Assembly: GCA_041685045.1 (NCBI GenBank)
Contig: JAWLGP010000001.1
Span: forward strand, 310,001 to 374,000
Length of the DNA: 64,000 bases
Direction of reading: 5' to 3'
Source of the DNA: Thiohalomonas sp041685045
GTDB taxonomy: Bacteria > Pseudomonadota > Gammaproteobacteria > Thiohalomonadales > Thiohalomonadaceae
The notes beneath the pieces were generated by a model that ran no database searches, was not told where the DNA came from, and saw nothing but the letters and a program-made list of their open reading frames with translations. Both the position numbers and the translations under genes were made by a program. Positions 25,621 to 35,700 of the stretch are shown here, piece after piece. Each line of letters begins with the position of its first letter. Position 1 is the first letter of the stretch.

Positions 25621-26391
25621 TCAAAGCTCAAACTCGGCCAGCACCGGCGCATGGTCGGAGGGCCGTTCCAGGCCACGCGGTGCGCGGTCGATGGTACAAC
25701 TTACGCAGCGCTTGGCCAGCGAGCGGCTGACGAGGATGTGGTCGATGCGCAGACCCCGGTTGCGGCGAAAGCCGTTCATCCGGTAGTCCCACCAGGAGTA
25801 GGCCCCGGCCTCCTGGTCGAACAGGCGAAAGGCATCCGCCAGGCCGAGATCGAGCAGTTCGTGAAAGGCGGTCCGTTCCGGTTCGGAGAAGAGCACGCGC
25901 CCCTGCCACAACCTGGGGTCATAGACATCCCGCGGCTCCGGGGCGATGTTGAAGTCGCCGACCACCATCAGGTGCTCATGGCGCGCCAGCTCGTCCCTCA
26001 GCCAGACGGTCAGGTGCTGCAGCCACTCCAGCTTGTAGAGGTACTTGTCGGAGTCGACCGACTGGCCGTTGGGCACATAGAGATTGATCACCCGAAGCGA
26101 CCCGTAACGGGCCGCCAGCACCCGGCGGGCGGTATCCTCGAAGCCGGGCAGGTCACGGATCACGTCCCCGTCCGTCGGCGTGCGGCTCAGGATGGCGACA
26201 CCGTTGTAGGCCTTTTGGCCGGAGATCAGGGTTTGGTAACCGGCCGCCTGCAGCTCCGCCAGTGGACACTGATCGTCGGCGACCTTGATCTCCTGCAGTG
26301 CCAACAGGTCCGGCCGCTGCCGATCCAGCCAGTCCAGCACATGGGGCAGGCGCGCCCGCAGCGAGTTGATGTTCCAGGTAGCTACCTTCAT
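25621..26391 (-). CDS. xth: Exodeoxyribonuclease III
   Basis: AP endonuclease and 3'-5' exonuclease of base-excision repair. The 256-residue product starts MKVATWNINSLRARLPHVLD. Catalytic-site segments LLALQEIKVADDQ, VVGDFNIAPEPRDVYDPR and the final PSDHAPVLAEFEL (catalytic His) are intact. The upstream TTG at 26403 is a less likely start. It is isolated between sodC (convergent) and a repeat. Confidence 0.95.
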   Translation of the reverse strand: MKVATWNINSLRARLPHVLDWLDRQRPDLLALQEIKVADDQCPLAELQAAGYQTLISGQKAYNGVAILSRTPTDGDVIRDLPGFEDTARRVLAARYGSLRVINLYVPNGQSVDSDKYLYKLEWLQHLTVWLRDELARHEHLMVVGDFNIAPEPRDVYDPRLWQGRVLFSEPERTAFHELLDLGLADAFRLFDQEAGAYSWWDYRMNGFRRNRGLRIDHILVSRSLAKRCVSCTIDRAPRGLERPSDHAPVLAEFEL

Positions 26392-26458
26392 GGAGGAGAC
26401 CAATACCGATCACGAAGGCCGCAAGGAGCCCTCACTGGTTGTGATCAAACTTAACGGC

Positions 26459-26539
26459 ACAGGATGAACAGCAATTTGTGCTTGGATACCGGCCTTTTCA
26501 CCATCCTGTTAATCCTGAAAAATCCTGTCAATCCTGTCC
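26459..26539. repeat. Inverted repeat, AACAGGATTTTTCAGGAT family (copy)
   Basis: Arms ACAGGATGAACAG (from 26459) and CATCCTGTTAATCCTGAAAA (from 26501) match the element at 16074-16219. The right arm is extended by an extra CCTGTCAATCCTGTCC module. It occupies the gap between xth and the SH3-domain gene. Confidence 0.75.
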
Positions 26540-26578
26540 TACTGGTGTGGCTGGCTCTCCACTGTCACGCTGATCCCA

Positions 26579-27043
26579 CTATACCCGGAAACCGCCGTGG
26601 CGTTCGCGGAAGCGCCGGTCCATCCAGAACGCACCGAAGCAGAAGCCGAACAGCAGGGCGCCGCCGACGATCACGGCGACCATCCACAGTTCGGGGCGGA
26701 TGTCATAGCGGTGTTGGTCGCGCAGGGTCTTCAGCTCGCTGCGGGCGCGATCATGCTGGTCGGCCAGTTGCAGCAACAGGGTGTAGGCCGGCACCTGTTC
26801 GGAAAGCCACTCGCGCTTTATCCAACCCTCACCCAGGCCGGGCAGCCGGACCTGGGCGAGGCCGTTGGTGACCTTGATCACCTCGACCGGGGTACCGGTC
26901 GGCAGACGTCCGATGATCTCGCGGGTCTGCTCCGTGGCATAGAGATCGGCGAGTACGCGATCGGTAACGTACAGCGTGTCGGCCCAGGCCTGGCCAGCGA
27001 GCAGGGCGGCTCCGAGCAGCAGCAGCTGTGACGTTTTCCTCAT
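26579..27043 (-). CDS. SH3-domain membrane protein (TIGR04211-type)
   Basis: A 154-residue protein with signal peptide (MRKTSQLLLLGAALLAGQAWA), a bacterial SH3 domain (residues about 22-85, LYVTDRVLADLYATEQTREI to GEGWIKREWLSEQ), a charged helical stretch, and a carboxy-terminal membrane helix (LWMVAVIVGGALLFGFCFGA). It is therefore anchored with the SH3 domain in the periplasm, as in the E. coli YgiM family. The ATG at 27041-27043 has GGAGAGAG just before it. It follows prlC by 10 bases and is probably co-transcribed. Confidence 0.88.
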   Translation of the reverse strand: MRKTSQLLLLGAALLAGQAWADTLYVTDRVLADLYATEQTREIIGRLPTGTPVEVIKVTNGLAQVRLPGLGEGWIKREWLSEQVPAYTLLLQLADQHDRARSELKTLRDQHRYDIRPELWMVAVIVGGALLFGFCFGAFWMDRRFRERHGGFRV

Positions 27044-27053
27044 CTCTCTCCGA

Positions 27054-29096
27054 TCAGGCTGCGATACCACTGTGACGCAACAGGGCATCGATGGTGGGTT
27101 TGCGCCCCCGGAACTCGACGAACAGCTCCATCGGGTCGCGCGCCCCACCCTGCTCCAGGATCGCCTCCAGGAAGGCGGCTCCGGTCGCCCTATTGAAGAC
27201 ACCTTCCTCCTCGAAGCGCGAGAAGGCATCCGCCGACAGTACCTCCGCCCACTTGTAGCTGTAGTAGCCGGCGGCATAACCCCCGGAGAAGATGTGGGCG
27301 AAGCCGTGCTGAAAGCGGTTGTATTCCGGCGGGTGCACCACCGCGACTTCGGCGCGCACCTCATCGAGCACCTCCTGAATACGTCCCCCCCGGAGGGGGT
27401 CGTACTCCAGGTGGAGCCGGAAATCGAACAACGCGAACTCCAACTGGCGGACCATGAACATCCCGGCGTGAAAATTCTTCGCCGCAAGCAGCTTCTCGTA
27501 TAGGGGTGTCGGCAGCGGCTCGCCGGACTTGAAGTGGCCCGAGATCAAATCCAGCGCCTGCCGCTCCCAGCACCAGTTCTCCAGGAACTGGCTGGGCAGT
27601 TCCACCGCGTCCCACGGCACGCCGTTGATGCCGGAGACGTCCGCATAATCCACCTGCGTCAGCATGTGGTGCAGACCGTGACCGAATTCATGGAACAGGG
27701 TCTGCACCTCGTCGTGGGTGAACAGCGCCGGATCGTCCCCCACCGGCGGCGAGAAGTTGCAGGTGAGATAGGCGACCGGCACCTGCACACTGCCGTCCTC
27801 ACGGCGGCGTCGATTCACGCAGTCGTCCATCCAGGCACCGCCGCGTTTGTGCGGACGGGCGTAGAGATCGAGATAGAAACGCCCCCGCAGCGCGCCGCTG
27901 TTGTCGAAAATGTCGAAGAAGCGCACGTCCGGATGCCAGGTCTGCACCCCTTCCACCTCACGGATCTCCAGCCCGAACAGGCGCCGCACCACGTCGAACA
28001 GGCCGCGGACCACCCGCTTTTCGGGGAAGTAGGGCTTCAGCTCCTCCTGGGAGACGGCATAGCGGTGCTCGCGCAGCTTTTCGCCGAAGTAGGTGATGTC
28101 CCAGGCCGCCAGCTCCTCCAGCCCGTAGTGCTCACGGGCAAAGGCCTTCAGCTCCTCCAGCTCGCGGCTTGCCAGCGTCAGCGAGCGGTCGGCGAGATCG
28201 CGCAGAAAGCCGACCACCTGCGCGGGGGTCTCCGCCATCTTGGTGGCCAGGGAGCGTTCGGCGTAGCTGGTGAACCCGAGCAGCGCGGCCTGTTCGTGGC
28301 GCAGGCGCAGAATGGCCTCCATGGTGGGGCCGTTGTCCCATTGGCCGGCATGGGGTCCGCGTTCGGAGGCGCGGGTGGTGTAGGCCTCATACACCTCGTG
28401 CCGCAGCTCACGGTCGTCGGCGTAGGCCATCACCGCGTAGTAGGCGGGGAACTCCAGGCTCAGCAGCCAGCCGTCGAGGCCCTCCTGCTCCGCCCGCTGG
28501 CGCAGCATGCCGAGACTCGATTCGGGGAGCCCGGCGAGCTGTTCGGCATCCGTGATTGTCTTTTTCCAGGCATGGGTGGCATCCAGCAGATTTTCGTCGA
28601 ACTTGCTGGTCAGCCGCGCCATTTCCTGCGCAATCTCGCGATACCGCGACTTTTTATCCTCTGGCAGGTCGATCCCGGAGAGACGAAAGTCGCGCAGGGC
28701 GTTATCGATCACCTTGCGCTGGACCGGGTCGAGGCGCGCATACTCGGGGCCATCGGCGATCGCGTTGAAGGCCGCGAACAGGCGAACATTCTGGCCCAGC
28801 TCGGTATGGTAGTCGCTGATCTTGGCGCGACAGGCGTTGTTGGCGGCACGCAGCGGTTCACTGTTGACCACGGCGTTCATGTGAGCGATGGGCGACCAGG
28901 TGCGATTGAGGCGATCCTCCATCACCTCCATCGGTGCCACGAGGTTTTCCCAGGTGAATGGCCCGGTTTGGTCGAGCAAGGTGTCCAGCCGGGCACGGTT
29001 TTCGGCGAGAATGGTGTCGATGGCCGGTTCGGCGTGCTCGGGGCGAATGTCGCGAAACGGCGGCAGCGTGGTCATTTCCAGTAACGGGTTCAGCAT
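27054..29096 (-). CDS. prlC: Oligopeptidase A (M3 metallopeptidase)
   Basis: Cytosolic zinc peptidase that degrades oligopeptides, including cleaved signal peptides. The 680-residue product equals the length of E. coli OpdA. The zinc-binding HEFGH motif is in QTLFHEFGHGLHHML, with the third ligand region ELPSQFLENWCWE downstream. It begins MLNPLLEMTTLPPFRDIRPE. The SH3-domain gene follows after 10 bases. Confidence 0.97.
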   Translation of the reverse strand: MLNPLLEMTTLPPFRDIRPEHAEPAIDTILAENRARLDTLLDQTGPFTWENLVAPMEVMEDRLNRTWSPIAHMNAVVNSEPLRAANNACRAKISDYHTELGQNVRLFAAFNAIADGPEYARLDPVQRKVIDNALRDFRLSGIDLPEDKKSRYREIAQEMARLTSKFDENLLDATHAWKKTITDAEQLAGLPESSLGMLRQRAEQEGLDGWLLSLEFPAYYAVMAYADDRELRHEVYEAYTTRASERGPHAGQWDNGPTMEAILRLRHEQAALLGFTSYAERSLATKMAETPAQVVGFLRDLADRSLTLASRELEELKAFAREHYGLEELAAWDITYFGEKLREHRYAVSQEELKPYFPEKRVVRGLFDVVRRLFGLEIREVEGVQTWHPDVRFFDIFDNSGALRGRFYLDLYARPHKRGGAWMDDCVNRRRREDGSVQVPVAYLTCNFSPPVGDDPALFTHDEVQTLFHEFGHGLHHMLTQVDYADVSGINGVPWDAVELPSQFLENWCWERQALDLISGHFKSGEPLPTPLYEKLLAAKNFHAGMFMVRQLEFALFDFRLHLEYDPLRGGRIQEVLDEVRAEVAVVHPPEYNRFQHGFAHIFSGGYAAGYYSYKWAEVLSADAFSRFEEEGVFNRATGAAFLEAILEQGGARDPMELFVEFRGRKPTIDALLRHSGIAA

Positions 29097-29184
29097 GGCG
29101 GTCCTTGGGCGGGAAATCGAAAACCAGGAAGTGAATTGCTGTTAAATTAGTACCTTAGCACGCAGATATGATGAAGGGTAAAAA

Positions 29185-30150
29185 TTGTCCCACCCATACG
29201 ATCAACTTACGCCGGACACCATCCTCGATGCGGTCGAGCTGGCCGGTTTTCGGCCCACCGGCTCCCTGCTGGCACTGAACAGCTATGAGAACCGGGTCTA
29301 TCAGATCGGGGTGGAGGACGGCTTCCTGGTTGCCAAGTTCTACCGTCCCGAACGCTGGAGCGACGCGGCCATCCGCGAGGAGCATGCCTTCTCGATCGAG
29401 CTGGCCGAGCACGAAATCCCCGTGGTGGCGCCACTGGCGACCCCTCAGGGAGAGACCCTGTTATCCCATGCGGGGTTCCGTTTCGCCGTCTACCCCCGCC
29501 GGGGCGGCCGATCGCCGGAGCTGAGCGACCCGGAGACCCGGCTGCGCATCGGGCGCTTCCTCGGGCGCATCCATGCCGTGGGCGCCGCTTCACCGTTCGT
29601 TCACCGGCCGAAACTCGATGCTGCGCTCGGCCGGGAGGCGTTCGACTACCTGCTCGGCCACGACTTCCTGCCCCCGGAGCACCGCCGCCAATATGAGCAG
29701 CTCGCGTCCGAGCTCCTGGCACGGATCGAGGCGGCCTTGAAGGCGCTGCCGGATATCGAACAGATTCGCCTGCACGGCGACTGCCATCCGGGCAACATCC
29801 TCTGGACCGAGCAGGGCGCCCACTTCGTCGACCTGGACGACTGCCGCAGCGGACCGGCGATCCAGGACCTGTGGATGCTGCTGTCGGGCAGCCCACAGGA
29901 GATGCGCGACCAGCTCGCCGACGTGGTGGCCGGCTACGAGGAGTTTCACGACTTCGACTGGCGCGAGGTGCGCCTGATCGAGCCGCTGCGCAGCCTGCGC
30001 ATCCTCTACTATGCCGGCTGGCTCGGCCGCCGCTGGGACGACCCCGCCTTTCCACAGGCCTTCCCCTGGTTCAACACCCCGCGCTACTGGGACGAGCACA
30101 TCCTTACCTTGCGCGAGCAGTTGCGGGTGCTGGAAACATCCGAGGACTGA
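29185..30150 (+). CDS. srkA: Stress response serine/threonine kinase SrkA (YihE)
   Basis: Aminoglycoside-phosphotransferase-fold protein kinase that protects against stress-induced programmed death in E. coli. The 321-residue product has the catalytic loop RLHGDCHPGNILW and the metal-binding FVDLDDCRSGPAIQDLWMLL, with the amino-lobe lysine in FLVAKFYRPERWSD. Translation begins at TTG 29185, preceded by GAAGGG at a proper distance. It is divergent from prlC and followed by 222 bases of leader before mrpE. Confidence 0.93.
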   Translation: MSHPYDQLTPDTILDAVELAGFRPTGSLLALNSYENRVYQIGVEDGFLVAKFYRPERWSDAAIREEHAFSIELAEHEIPVVAPLATPQGETLLSHAGFRFAVYPRRGGRSPELSDPETRLRIGRFLGRIHAVGAASPFVHRPKLDAALGREAFDYLLGHDFLPPEHRRQYEQLASELLARIEAALKALPDIEQIRLHGDCHPGNILWTEQGAHFVDLDDCRSGPAIQDLWMLLSGSPQEMRDQLADVVAGYEEFHDFDWREVRLIEPLRSLRILYYAGWLGRRWDDPAFPQAFPWFNTPRYWDEHILTLREQLRVLETSED

Positions 30151-30372
30151 ATGCGGTGCGCGTCACGGAACTCACAGATTTCCGCATGTACTAATCGATC
30201 CATCCTGTGGCCCTCGCGTTACGCGGGACGAACGCTTCCGGTAACTGTCACGTTTGTAGGGTAATATGGGCGGTCGTTGGCGGTAACCTGCCATTTCCGG
30301 AAAGCGCTGGCCCAGGCTGGCGCCAAATACACACAAGACGCTCGCTGGCTGTGCTCAGCGACAGGTGGGAAG

Positions 30373-30867
30373 ATGTTCACGGCTCGCGGTCTCGTGTTGT
30401 TTGTCACGCTGGTGCTGTTTTGGGCCCTGCTCAACCCGTCGATGGCTCCCGACGTCCTGCTGATCGGCGTTGTCGCGGCCTTCGTCATCACGCTGCTGTT
30501 CGGTGATGCGCTCGCGACCTTCTCCGGTTTGAGAAAGACGCCGCAGGCCGTCGTTACCGCGCTGGTGTATCTGCCCTATTTCCTCAAGGAGTTGGTGAAA
30601 GCCAACCTGCGCCTCGCCCGCATCGTCCTCTCGCCGGACCTGCCGCTGAACCCCGGCATCGTCAAGGTGCGCACGCGGCTGAAGAGCCCGATGGGGCGGT
30701 TGCTGCTGGCAAACTCCATCACCCTCACCCCCGGCACCCTGACCGTCGAACTCGACGGCGAGTGGCTCTACGTGCACTGCGTCAACCTGCGCTCGGCCGA
30801 CACCGAGGCGGCCACCGCCGACATCGTTGCCGGTTTCGAGCGATTTCTCGAGATCATGTATGGTTGA
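30373..30867 (+). CDS. mrpE: Mrp-type antiporter subunit E (MbhA/MbxA-like)
   Basis: First gene of the energy-converting complex. The 164-residue protein has two amino-terminal membrane helices (residues about 5-22 and 25-45), then PYFLKELVKANLRLARIVLS and the family sequence LANSITLTPGTLTVELDGEW. The ATG at 30373 is chosen because GTGGGAAG precedes it and it removes a non-homologous extension. It overlaps mrpF by 8 bases. The preceding 222 bases (30151-30372) should hold the operon promoter, but I see no consensus hexamer pair and no recognisable riboswitch. Confidence 0.93.
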   Translation: MFTARGLVLFVTLVLFWALLNPSMAPDVLLIGVVAAFVITLLFGDALATFSGLRKTPQAVVTALVYLPYFLKELVKANLRLARIVLSPDLPLNPGIVKVRTRLKSPMGRLLLANSITLTPGTLTVELDGEWLYVHCVNLRSADTEAATADIVAGFERFLEIMYG

Positions 30868-31120
30868 GTTCCTGGTCTACATGGCGGCGGCGCTGGCCGG
30901 CGCGGCCTTCCTGCTCGCCCTCTGGCGCTTCCTCGCCGGGCCCACACCGGCAGACCGGGTGGTGGCCTTCGACGGGCTCACCATCATCTCCGTCAGCGGC
31001 ATCGCCCTGCTGGCGCTCGCCGAAGGACGCGGCATCTATCTGGACGCGGCGCTGGTCTATGCGCTGCTCTCCTTCCTCGGCGTCATTGTCGTCGCCCGTT
31101 ACCTGGAGCGGGGGTTCTGA
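30860..31120 (+). CDS. mrpF: Mrp-type antiporter subunit F (MbhB/MbxB-like)
   Basis: An 86-residue membrane protein with three helices and the family motif GPTPADRVVAFDGLTIISVS. The start ATG at 30860 overlaps the mrpE stop, and its stop overlaps the mrpG start by one base (TGATG). Its role is structural in the small-subunit cluster of the antiporter arm. Confidence 0.93.
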   Translation: MVEFLVYMAAALAGAAFLLALWRFLAGPTPADRVVAFDGLTIISVSGIALLALAEGRGIYLDAALVYALLSFLGVIVVARYLERGF

Positions 31121-31458
31121 TGAACGTCGTGCTCGATCTCTTCGGCGGCCTGCTGCTGGTGGCCGGCACCGCCTTCCTGCTGCTGGGCGGCCTGGGACTG
31201 GTGCGCATGCCGGACGTCTTCAATCGCATCCAGGCCGGCACCAAGGCGACCACCCTTGGCACCCTGCTGACCCTGATGGGCATCGCCTGCCTGCAACCGG
31301 ACTGGGCCTTGAAGCTCCTGCTCATCGCCCTGTTCATCCTGTTCACCAACCCGATCTCATCCCAGGTGTTGGCGCGCGCCGCCCACCGCAGCGGCAATGC
31401 GCTGGCACCGCAAACCACGGTCGACCGACTGGCGGAAGAGACGGGGGAGCAGCGATGA
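31120..31458 (+). CDS. mrpG: Mrp-type antiporter subunit G (MbhC/MbxC-like)
   Basis: A 112-residue membrane protein with three helices; the signature LGLVRMPDVFNRIQAGTKAT is intact. It overlaps mrpF by one base and the DUF4040 gene by four (ATGA). Together with E and F it forms the conserved small-subunit module that accompanies Mrp antiporters and Mbh/Mbx complexes. Confidence 0.93.
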   Translation: MNVVLDLFGGLLLVAGTAFLLLGGLGLVRMPDVFNRIQAGTKATTLGTLLTLMGIACLQPDWALKLLLIALFILFTNPISSQVLARAAHRSGNALAPQTTVDRLAEETGEQR

Positions 31459-31724
31459 GCGGACTGCTGCTGCCGATGACCGTGCTGCTCTGCCTGGCCA
31501 TGCTCGCTGCCGCCATCGTGGCGATCCGCGGCAAGGGCCTGCCGGTGGCCATCCTCTCCGCGGGGCTGGTGAGCCTTACCGCCTCGGTGCTGTTTCTGCT
31601 GCTGGCGGCGCCGGACGTCGCCATGACCGAGGCGGCCATTGGCAGCGGGCTCACCACGTTCCTGCTGTTCTTCGTCCTCGGCCGGGTGCGCGGCGGGGAA
31701 CATGACGGAGAAGAACATGATTAA
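31455..31724 (+). CDS. DUF4040 / MbhD-like membrane subunit
   Basis: An 89-residue protein with three helices and the segment GKGLPVAILSAGLVSLTASV followed by APDVAMTEAAIGSGLTTFLL, which corresponds to the carboxy-terminal DUF4040 part of MrpA and to MbhD of membrane-bound hydrogenases. No full-length MrpA is present in the window, so this part of the antiporter is a stand-alone subunit as in Mbh/Mbx. The ATG overlaps the mrpG stop. Confidence 0.88.
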   Translation: MSGLLLPMTVLLCLAMLAAAIVAIRGKGLPVAILSAGLVSLTASVLFLLLAAPDVAMTEAAIGSGLTTFLLFFVLGRVRGGEHDGEEHD

Positions 31725-32415
31725 GCGCTTCGCCGCCCTCGCCCTGCTGCTCGCCATCGGCGGCATCTTCGCCGTGCTGCTGCTCGGCTATGCCCCGGAC
31801 AGCGCCCTCAACCTGACCGCGCAGCATTATGCGGAAAATGCCGCTGGCGAGACCGGCGCGGCCAACATCGTCACCGCCATCATCGTCACCTACCGTGGCC
31901 TCGACACCCTGGGCGAGGTGACCGTGCTGTTCCTCTCCGCGGCGGTGGTCGGGCTCGTGCTGGCACTCGGGCAGAAGGGCGGGCAGGATAAGTCGCTGCG
32001 CGCCCCGGTCGGGGAGTTGCTCACCACCGGCAGCCGCGCCCTCGCTCCGCTGATCGTGCTGCTGGGGGTTTACGTGTTCGTCAATGGCCACCTGACCCCG
32101 GGCGGCGGCTTCCAGGGTGGCGCCATCCTCGCCTCCGCCACCCTGCTGCTGCTCCTGGCCGACCCGCTGAAGCGCTTCAGCCACCGGCTCATCGCCGCGC
32201 TGGAATCGATCTCCGGGCTGCTGTTCGTCGCCATCGGTGTGCTGGGGACGTTCCTCGCCGGCGGTTTCCTCGACAACCGTATTCTGCCCATCGGCGAACT
32301 GGGCGAACTGTTCTCGGCCGGAGCCATCCCGATCATCTATTCGCTTATCGGCCTCAAGGTCGGCGCCGAGCTCTCGTCGATGCTGGCCCACCTGTCGGAA
32401 ACCGGGGAACTCTGA
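31717..32415 (+). CDS. mrpB: MbhE + MrpB fusion subunit
   Basis: A 232-residue membrane protein. Residues about 1-95 correspond to MbhE (end of MrpA), including NIVTAIIVTYRGLDTLGEVT. Residues about 105-232 are MrpB-like, with PLIVLLGVYVFVNGHLTPGG followed by GFQGGAILASATLLLLLADP. I chose the ATG at 31717, which has CGGAG six bases upstream; an in-frame ATG at 31702 is possible. The E–F fusion is, to my knowledge, also a feature of the archaeal Mbx cluster. The gene overlaps its neighbours on both sides. Confidence 0.88.
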   Translation: MIKRFAALALLLAIGGIFAVLLLGYAPDSALNLTAQHYAENAAGETGAANIVTAIIVTYRGLDTLGEVTVLFLSAAVVGLVLALGQKGGQDKSLRAPVGELLTTGSRALAPLIVLLGVYVFVNGHLTPGGGFQGGAILASATLLLLLADPLKRFSHRLIAALESISGLLFVAIGVLGTFLAGGFLDNRILPIGELGELFSAGAIPIIYSLIGLKVGAELSSMLAHLSETGEL

Positions 32416-32780
32416 TGGCCTACATCGCCCACATCGCCATGGCCGCCGGCTTCGCCCTGATCCTGATCGGGCTCTACGGTGCCCTCACCCAGCGCAACCT
32501 GCTGCGGATGATCGTCGCCTTCACCGTTGCCAACACGGGCGTCAACCTGGTCCTGGTCGCTGTTGGTTACATGGATGGGCGCACTGCGCCCATTCTCGAC
32601 AGCGCGGTACTGGCGGCCGAGGCGGCCGCGCGCATCATCGACCCGGTGCCCCAGGCACTGGTGCTCACGGCCATCGTTATCGGACTCGGCATAACGGCGC
32701 TGATGCTTGCCTACGCCTATCGGCTGTACGAGAGAAAGCGCACCCTCGACATCACCCGACTGGTGGACCTTAAATGGTAA
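32415..32780 (+). CDS. mrpC: Mrp-type antiporter subunit C (NuoK/MbhG-like)
   Basis: A 121-residue NuoK-like protein with three helices. It includes GFALILIGLYGALTQRNLLR and the carboxylate-bearing helix 2-3 region; the end reads AYAYRLYERKRTLDITRLVD. The ATG overlaps the mrpB stop by one base and its stop overlaps the mrpD gene by 7 bases. It is expected to hold part of the ion-translocation path. Confidence 0.92.
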   Translation: MAYIAHIAMAAGFALILIGLYGALTQRNLLRMIVAFTVANTGVNLVLVAVGYMDGRTAPILDSAVLAAEAAARIIDPVPQALVLTAIVIGLGITALMLAYAYRLYERKRTLDITRLVDLKW

Positions 32781-35700
32781 GCGCCATCCACCTCATTGCG
32801 GCGCCGTTGGCCGCCGCCTTTCTGCTCGGCTTACTGAACGAGGGGCGGCGCGGCGCCGCCTATGGGCTGACCCTGGCCGCCCTCGGCTTCATGAGCTTCG
32901 TATCGGCGGGCTGGGTGTGGGCCTTCGCGGTGAACGGGGCGCAGACCGTGGAGATCTTCACCGCCGGCAGCGTGCCGCCGTTTTCCATCAATCTGCGCAT
33001 GGGCCTGGCGGAGGCGGCGCTGACCCTGCTCGTCAACCTCACCGGCCTGCTCTCCGCGCTCCAGCTGAAGCCGGCACTGTTCCGTCTCGGCCGGCGGGCA
33101 ATGGCGGTGCTGCTGGTCATGGTGATGGCGCTGGGCGGCATCATTCTCACCCGCGACGTCTTCAACCTGTTCGTCTTCTTCGAACTGGCGGTGATCGCCA
33201 CCGCCGGCCTGGTGCTGCTCTCCGACGACGAGCGCGCGCTCTCCGCCGGCTTCAAGTACCTGATCGTCTCGCAGCTGATCTCGATCTTCCTGCTCATCGG
33301 CATCATCTTCAGCTATCACGCCACCGGCACGCTGAATCTGGATGGCATGGCCGCGGCGGGGCTGGGCCTGCAGACCGGCGGCGCCATCGCCTTCTTCCTG
33401 ATGTTCATCGCGGTGGTGCTCGAGCTGAAGCCGTTCCCGGCCAACGGCTGGGCGCTGGACATCTACGAGTCGGCCCACCCCGCCTTTTCGGCCCTCTTTT
33501 CCGCCGCCTCCGGTGCCGCCGCGATTTACGCGGTCGATAAACTGCTGCACGTCGGTGGCAGCGAGTGGCTGCCGGTGGCCACCGGCATCGGCCTGCTCAC
33601 CTTCGTGGCCGGCAACCTGTTCGCCCTGCCGCAGGAGAACGACCGCCGCCTGCTCGGCTACTCCTCGGTAGCGCAGCTCGGTCTGTTGCTGGTGGTGCTG
33701 GGTCAGCGCGATATCCTCGGCGACGCCACCCCATTTATCGCCTTCGGTCTGCTGGTCTCCCATGCCGTCGCCAAGGCGGGCCTCTACTGGCTGTCAGGCC
33801 TGGTCGCCGGCCGCCGGCTCGGCGACTGGACCGTCCTGCGCGATCGGCCGCTGCTCGTCTTCGCCTTTGTCACCTTCATCGCCATGCTGAGCGGGTTGCC
33901 GCCGTTCCCCGGTTTCTATGCCAAGTGGGAGCTGGTGCGGCTGCTGGCCGGCGAGGGCCGGCTCGTGCTGCTCGGCCTCGTCCTGTTCGGCGCTCTGCTC
34001 GAGGCCGGCTACCTTTTCCGCTGGTTCGGTTTCATCATGAAGCGGGAGTTGACCTCCGAGCCGGTGACCTGCCCGTGGTATCAAACGGTGCCGGTGTTCG
34101 CGGCGGTGATCGCGGCCTGGTCCCTGAGCTGGCTCTGGGGCGAGCTCTCCGGCCGCAGCAATCTGCTCACCACCCTGCCGCTCCTCTTCGCCCTCGGCTT
34201 CCTGCTGCTGGAGTGGCTGCCGGCCAAGGTAAAGAACGTGTTCGCCATTGGCGGGCTGGTCGGTTTCTTCCTGCTGACCTACGGCGATTACGACCCGCTG
34301 CGCCTCATCTTCGCTATCATCTTTCTGGTCGGCGGCGCCCTGACCCTATTGGCGAGTTTCGACGCCAAGGGCCGGCGCATCGGCTTCTACCCGTCGGCGA
34401 TGGTGATGTTCGCCGGCCTCATCCTGCTGATCCGGGCGACCGACAGTTTCGACTTCTTCGCCGCCTGGGAACTGCTGACCATCGGCTCCTATTTCCTGAT
34501 CCTGCGCGGCAAGCATTCCGAACCGCACGCCCTCTCCTACATCGTCTTCTCCCTGGGCGGCGCCTTCCTGCTGCTGGCCGGGCTCGCCCTCGCCGGCGGG
34601 GGCGCCCCACAGTTCTCGCTGAGTGCGCTCGGCGAGGTGGCCGCGCCGCTGGCGCCCTGGGTGTTCCTGCTGCTCGCCATCGGCTTCATGACCAAGACCG
34701 CCGCCATCGGCCTGCACGTCTGGCTGCCGGGCGCCCACGCCGAGGCGGAAACCGACGTCTCCCCCATGGTCTCCGGCATCCTGCTCAAGGCGGGCCTCTA
34801 CGGCCTGATGGTGATGCTGCTGGCGATGGGCAAGCAGCAGCTCTACGGGGTCGAGCTGACCCACGTGCTGCTCTGGGTCGCCGCCATCACCGCCCTGCTC
34901 GGCAACCTGATGGCCATCTTCCAGGAAGACGCCAAACGGCTGCTCGCCTACTCCTCCATCGGCCAGATGGGCTACGCCATGTTCGGGCTGGCGTTGATGA
35001 ACCACCTGGGCTGGCTGATGGCGCTGATGTTCGTCATCAACCACTACATCTACAAGGCGATGCTGTTCCTGTCGGTAGGCGGGATCGCCAAGCGCACCGG
35101 CACCCGTGACATGTACAGGATGGGCGGCCTCATCCGCCTGATGCCGCTCTCCTTCATCGCGGTGCTGATCGGCATCATCGCCGTCTCCGGGGTGCCGCCG
35201 CTCTCCGGTTTTGGCGGACGCTGGATCTTCTACAACGCGATCATGTCGGCGGAGCACCGGCTGCCCATCGTCATCCTGTTCCTGGCCGGTCCGATCGCCT
35301 TCCTCTACCTGTTCCGGCTGATCCACACCATCTTCCTCGGCCAGCTGAAGGACGAGCTGCGGCGGGTGCGCGAGGCACCGTTCTGGATCATCCTGCCGCA
35401 GATGATCTACGTCGCCCTGCTGCTGGTGTTCGCGGTGGTGCCGGGGCTCGCCCTGCGCCACGTGGACGCCTTCCTCGACCCGTTCTTTCCCAACGGCGGC
35501 CTGAGCTGGGCGGGGCGGCAGATCACCAGCGACTACGGCTACTGGAACCCGATCGCGATCATGGTCATCGTCGGCGTGATCTTCGCCTCGCTGCTCGGGT
35601 GGCTGCTGTTCGTCAACCGCAAGGCGCAGATGGTGAAGCAGTTCAACATCGTCTATGCCGCCGAGCGTCCCTACCGGCCGGAGACCACCCACTTCGCCTG

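Noticed and set aside
30151..30372. Na+-responsive riboswitch or clear promoter upstream of mrpE
   Set aside because: No consensus promoter pair or recognisable aptamer could be supported by eye in the leader.
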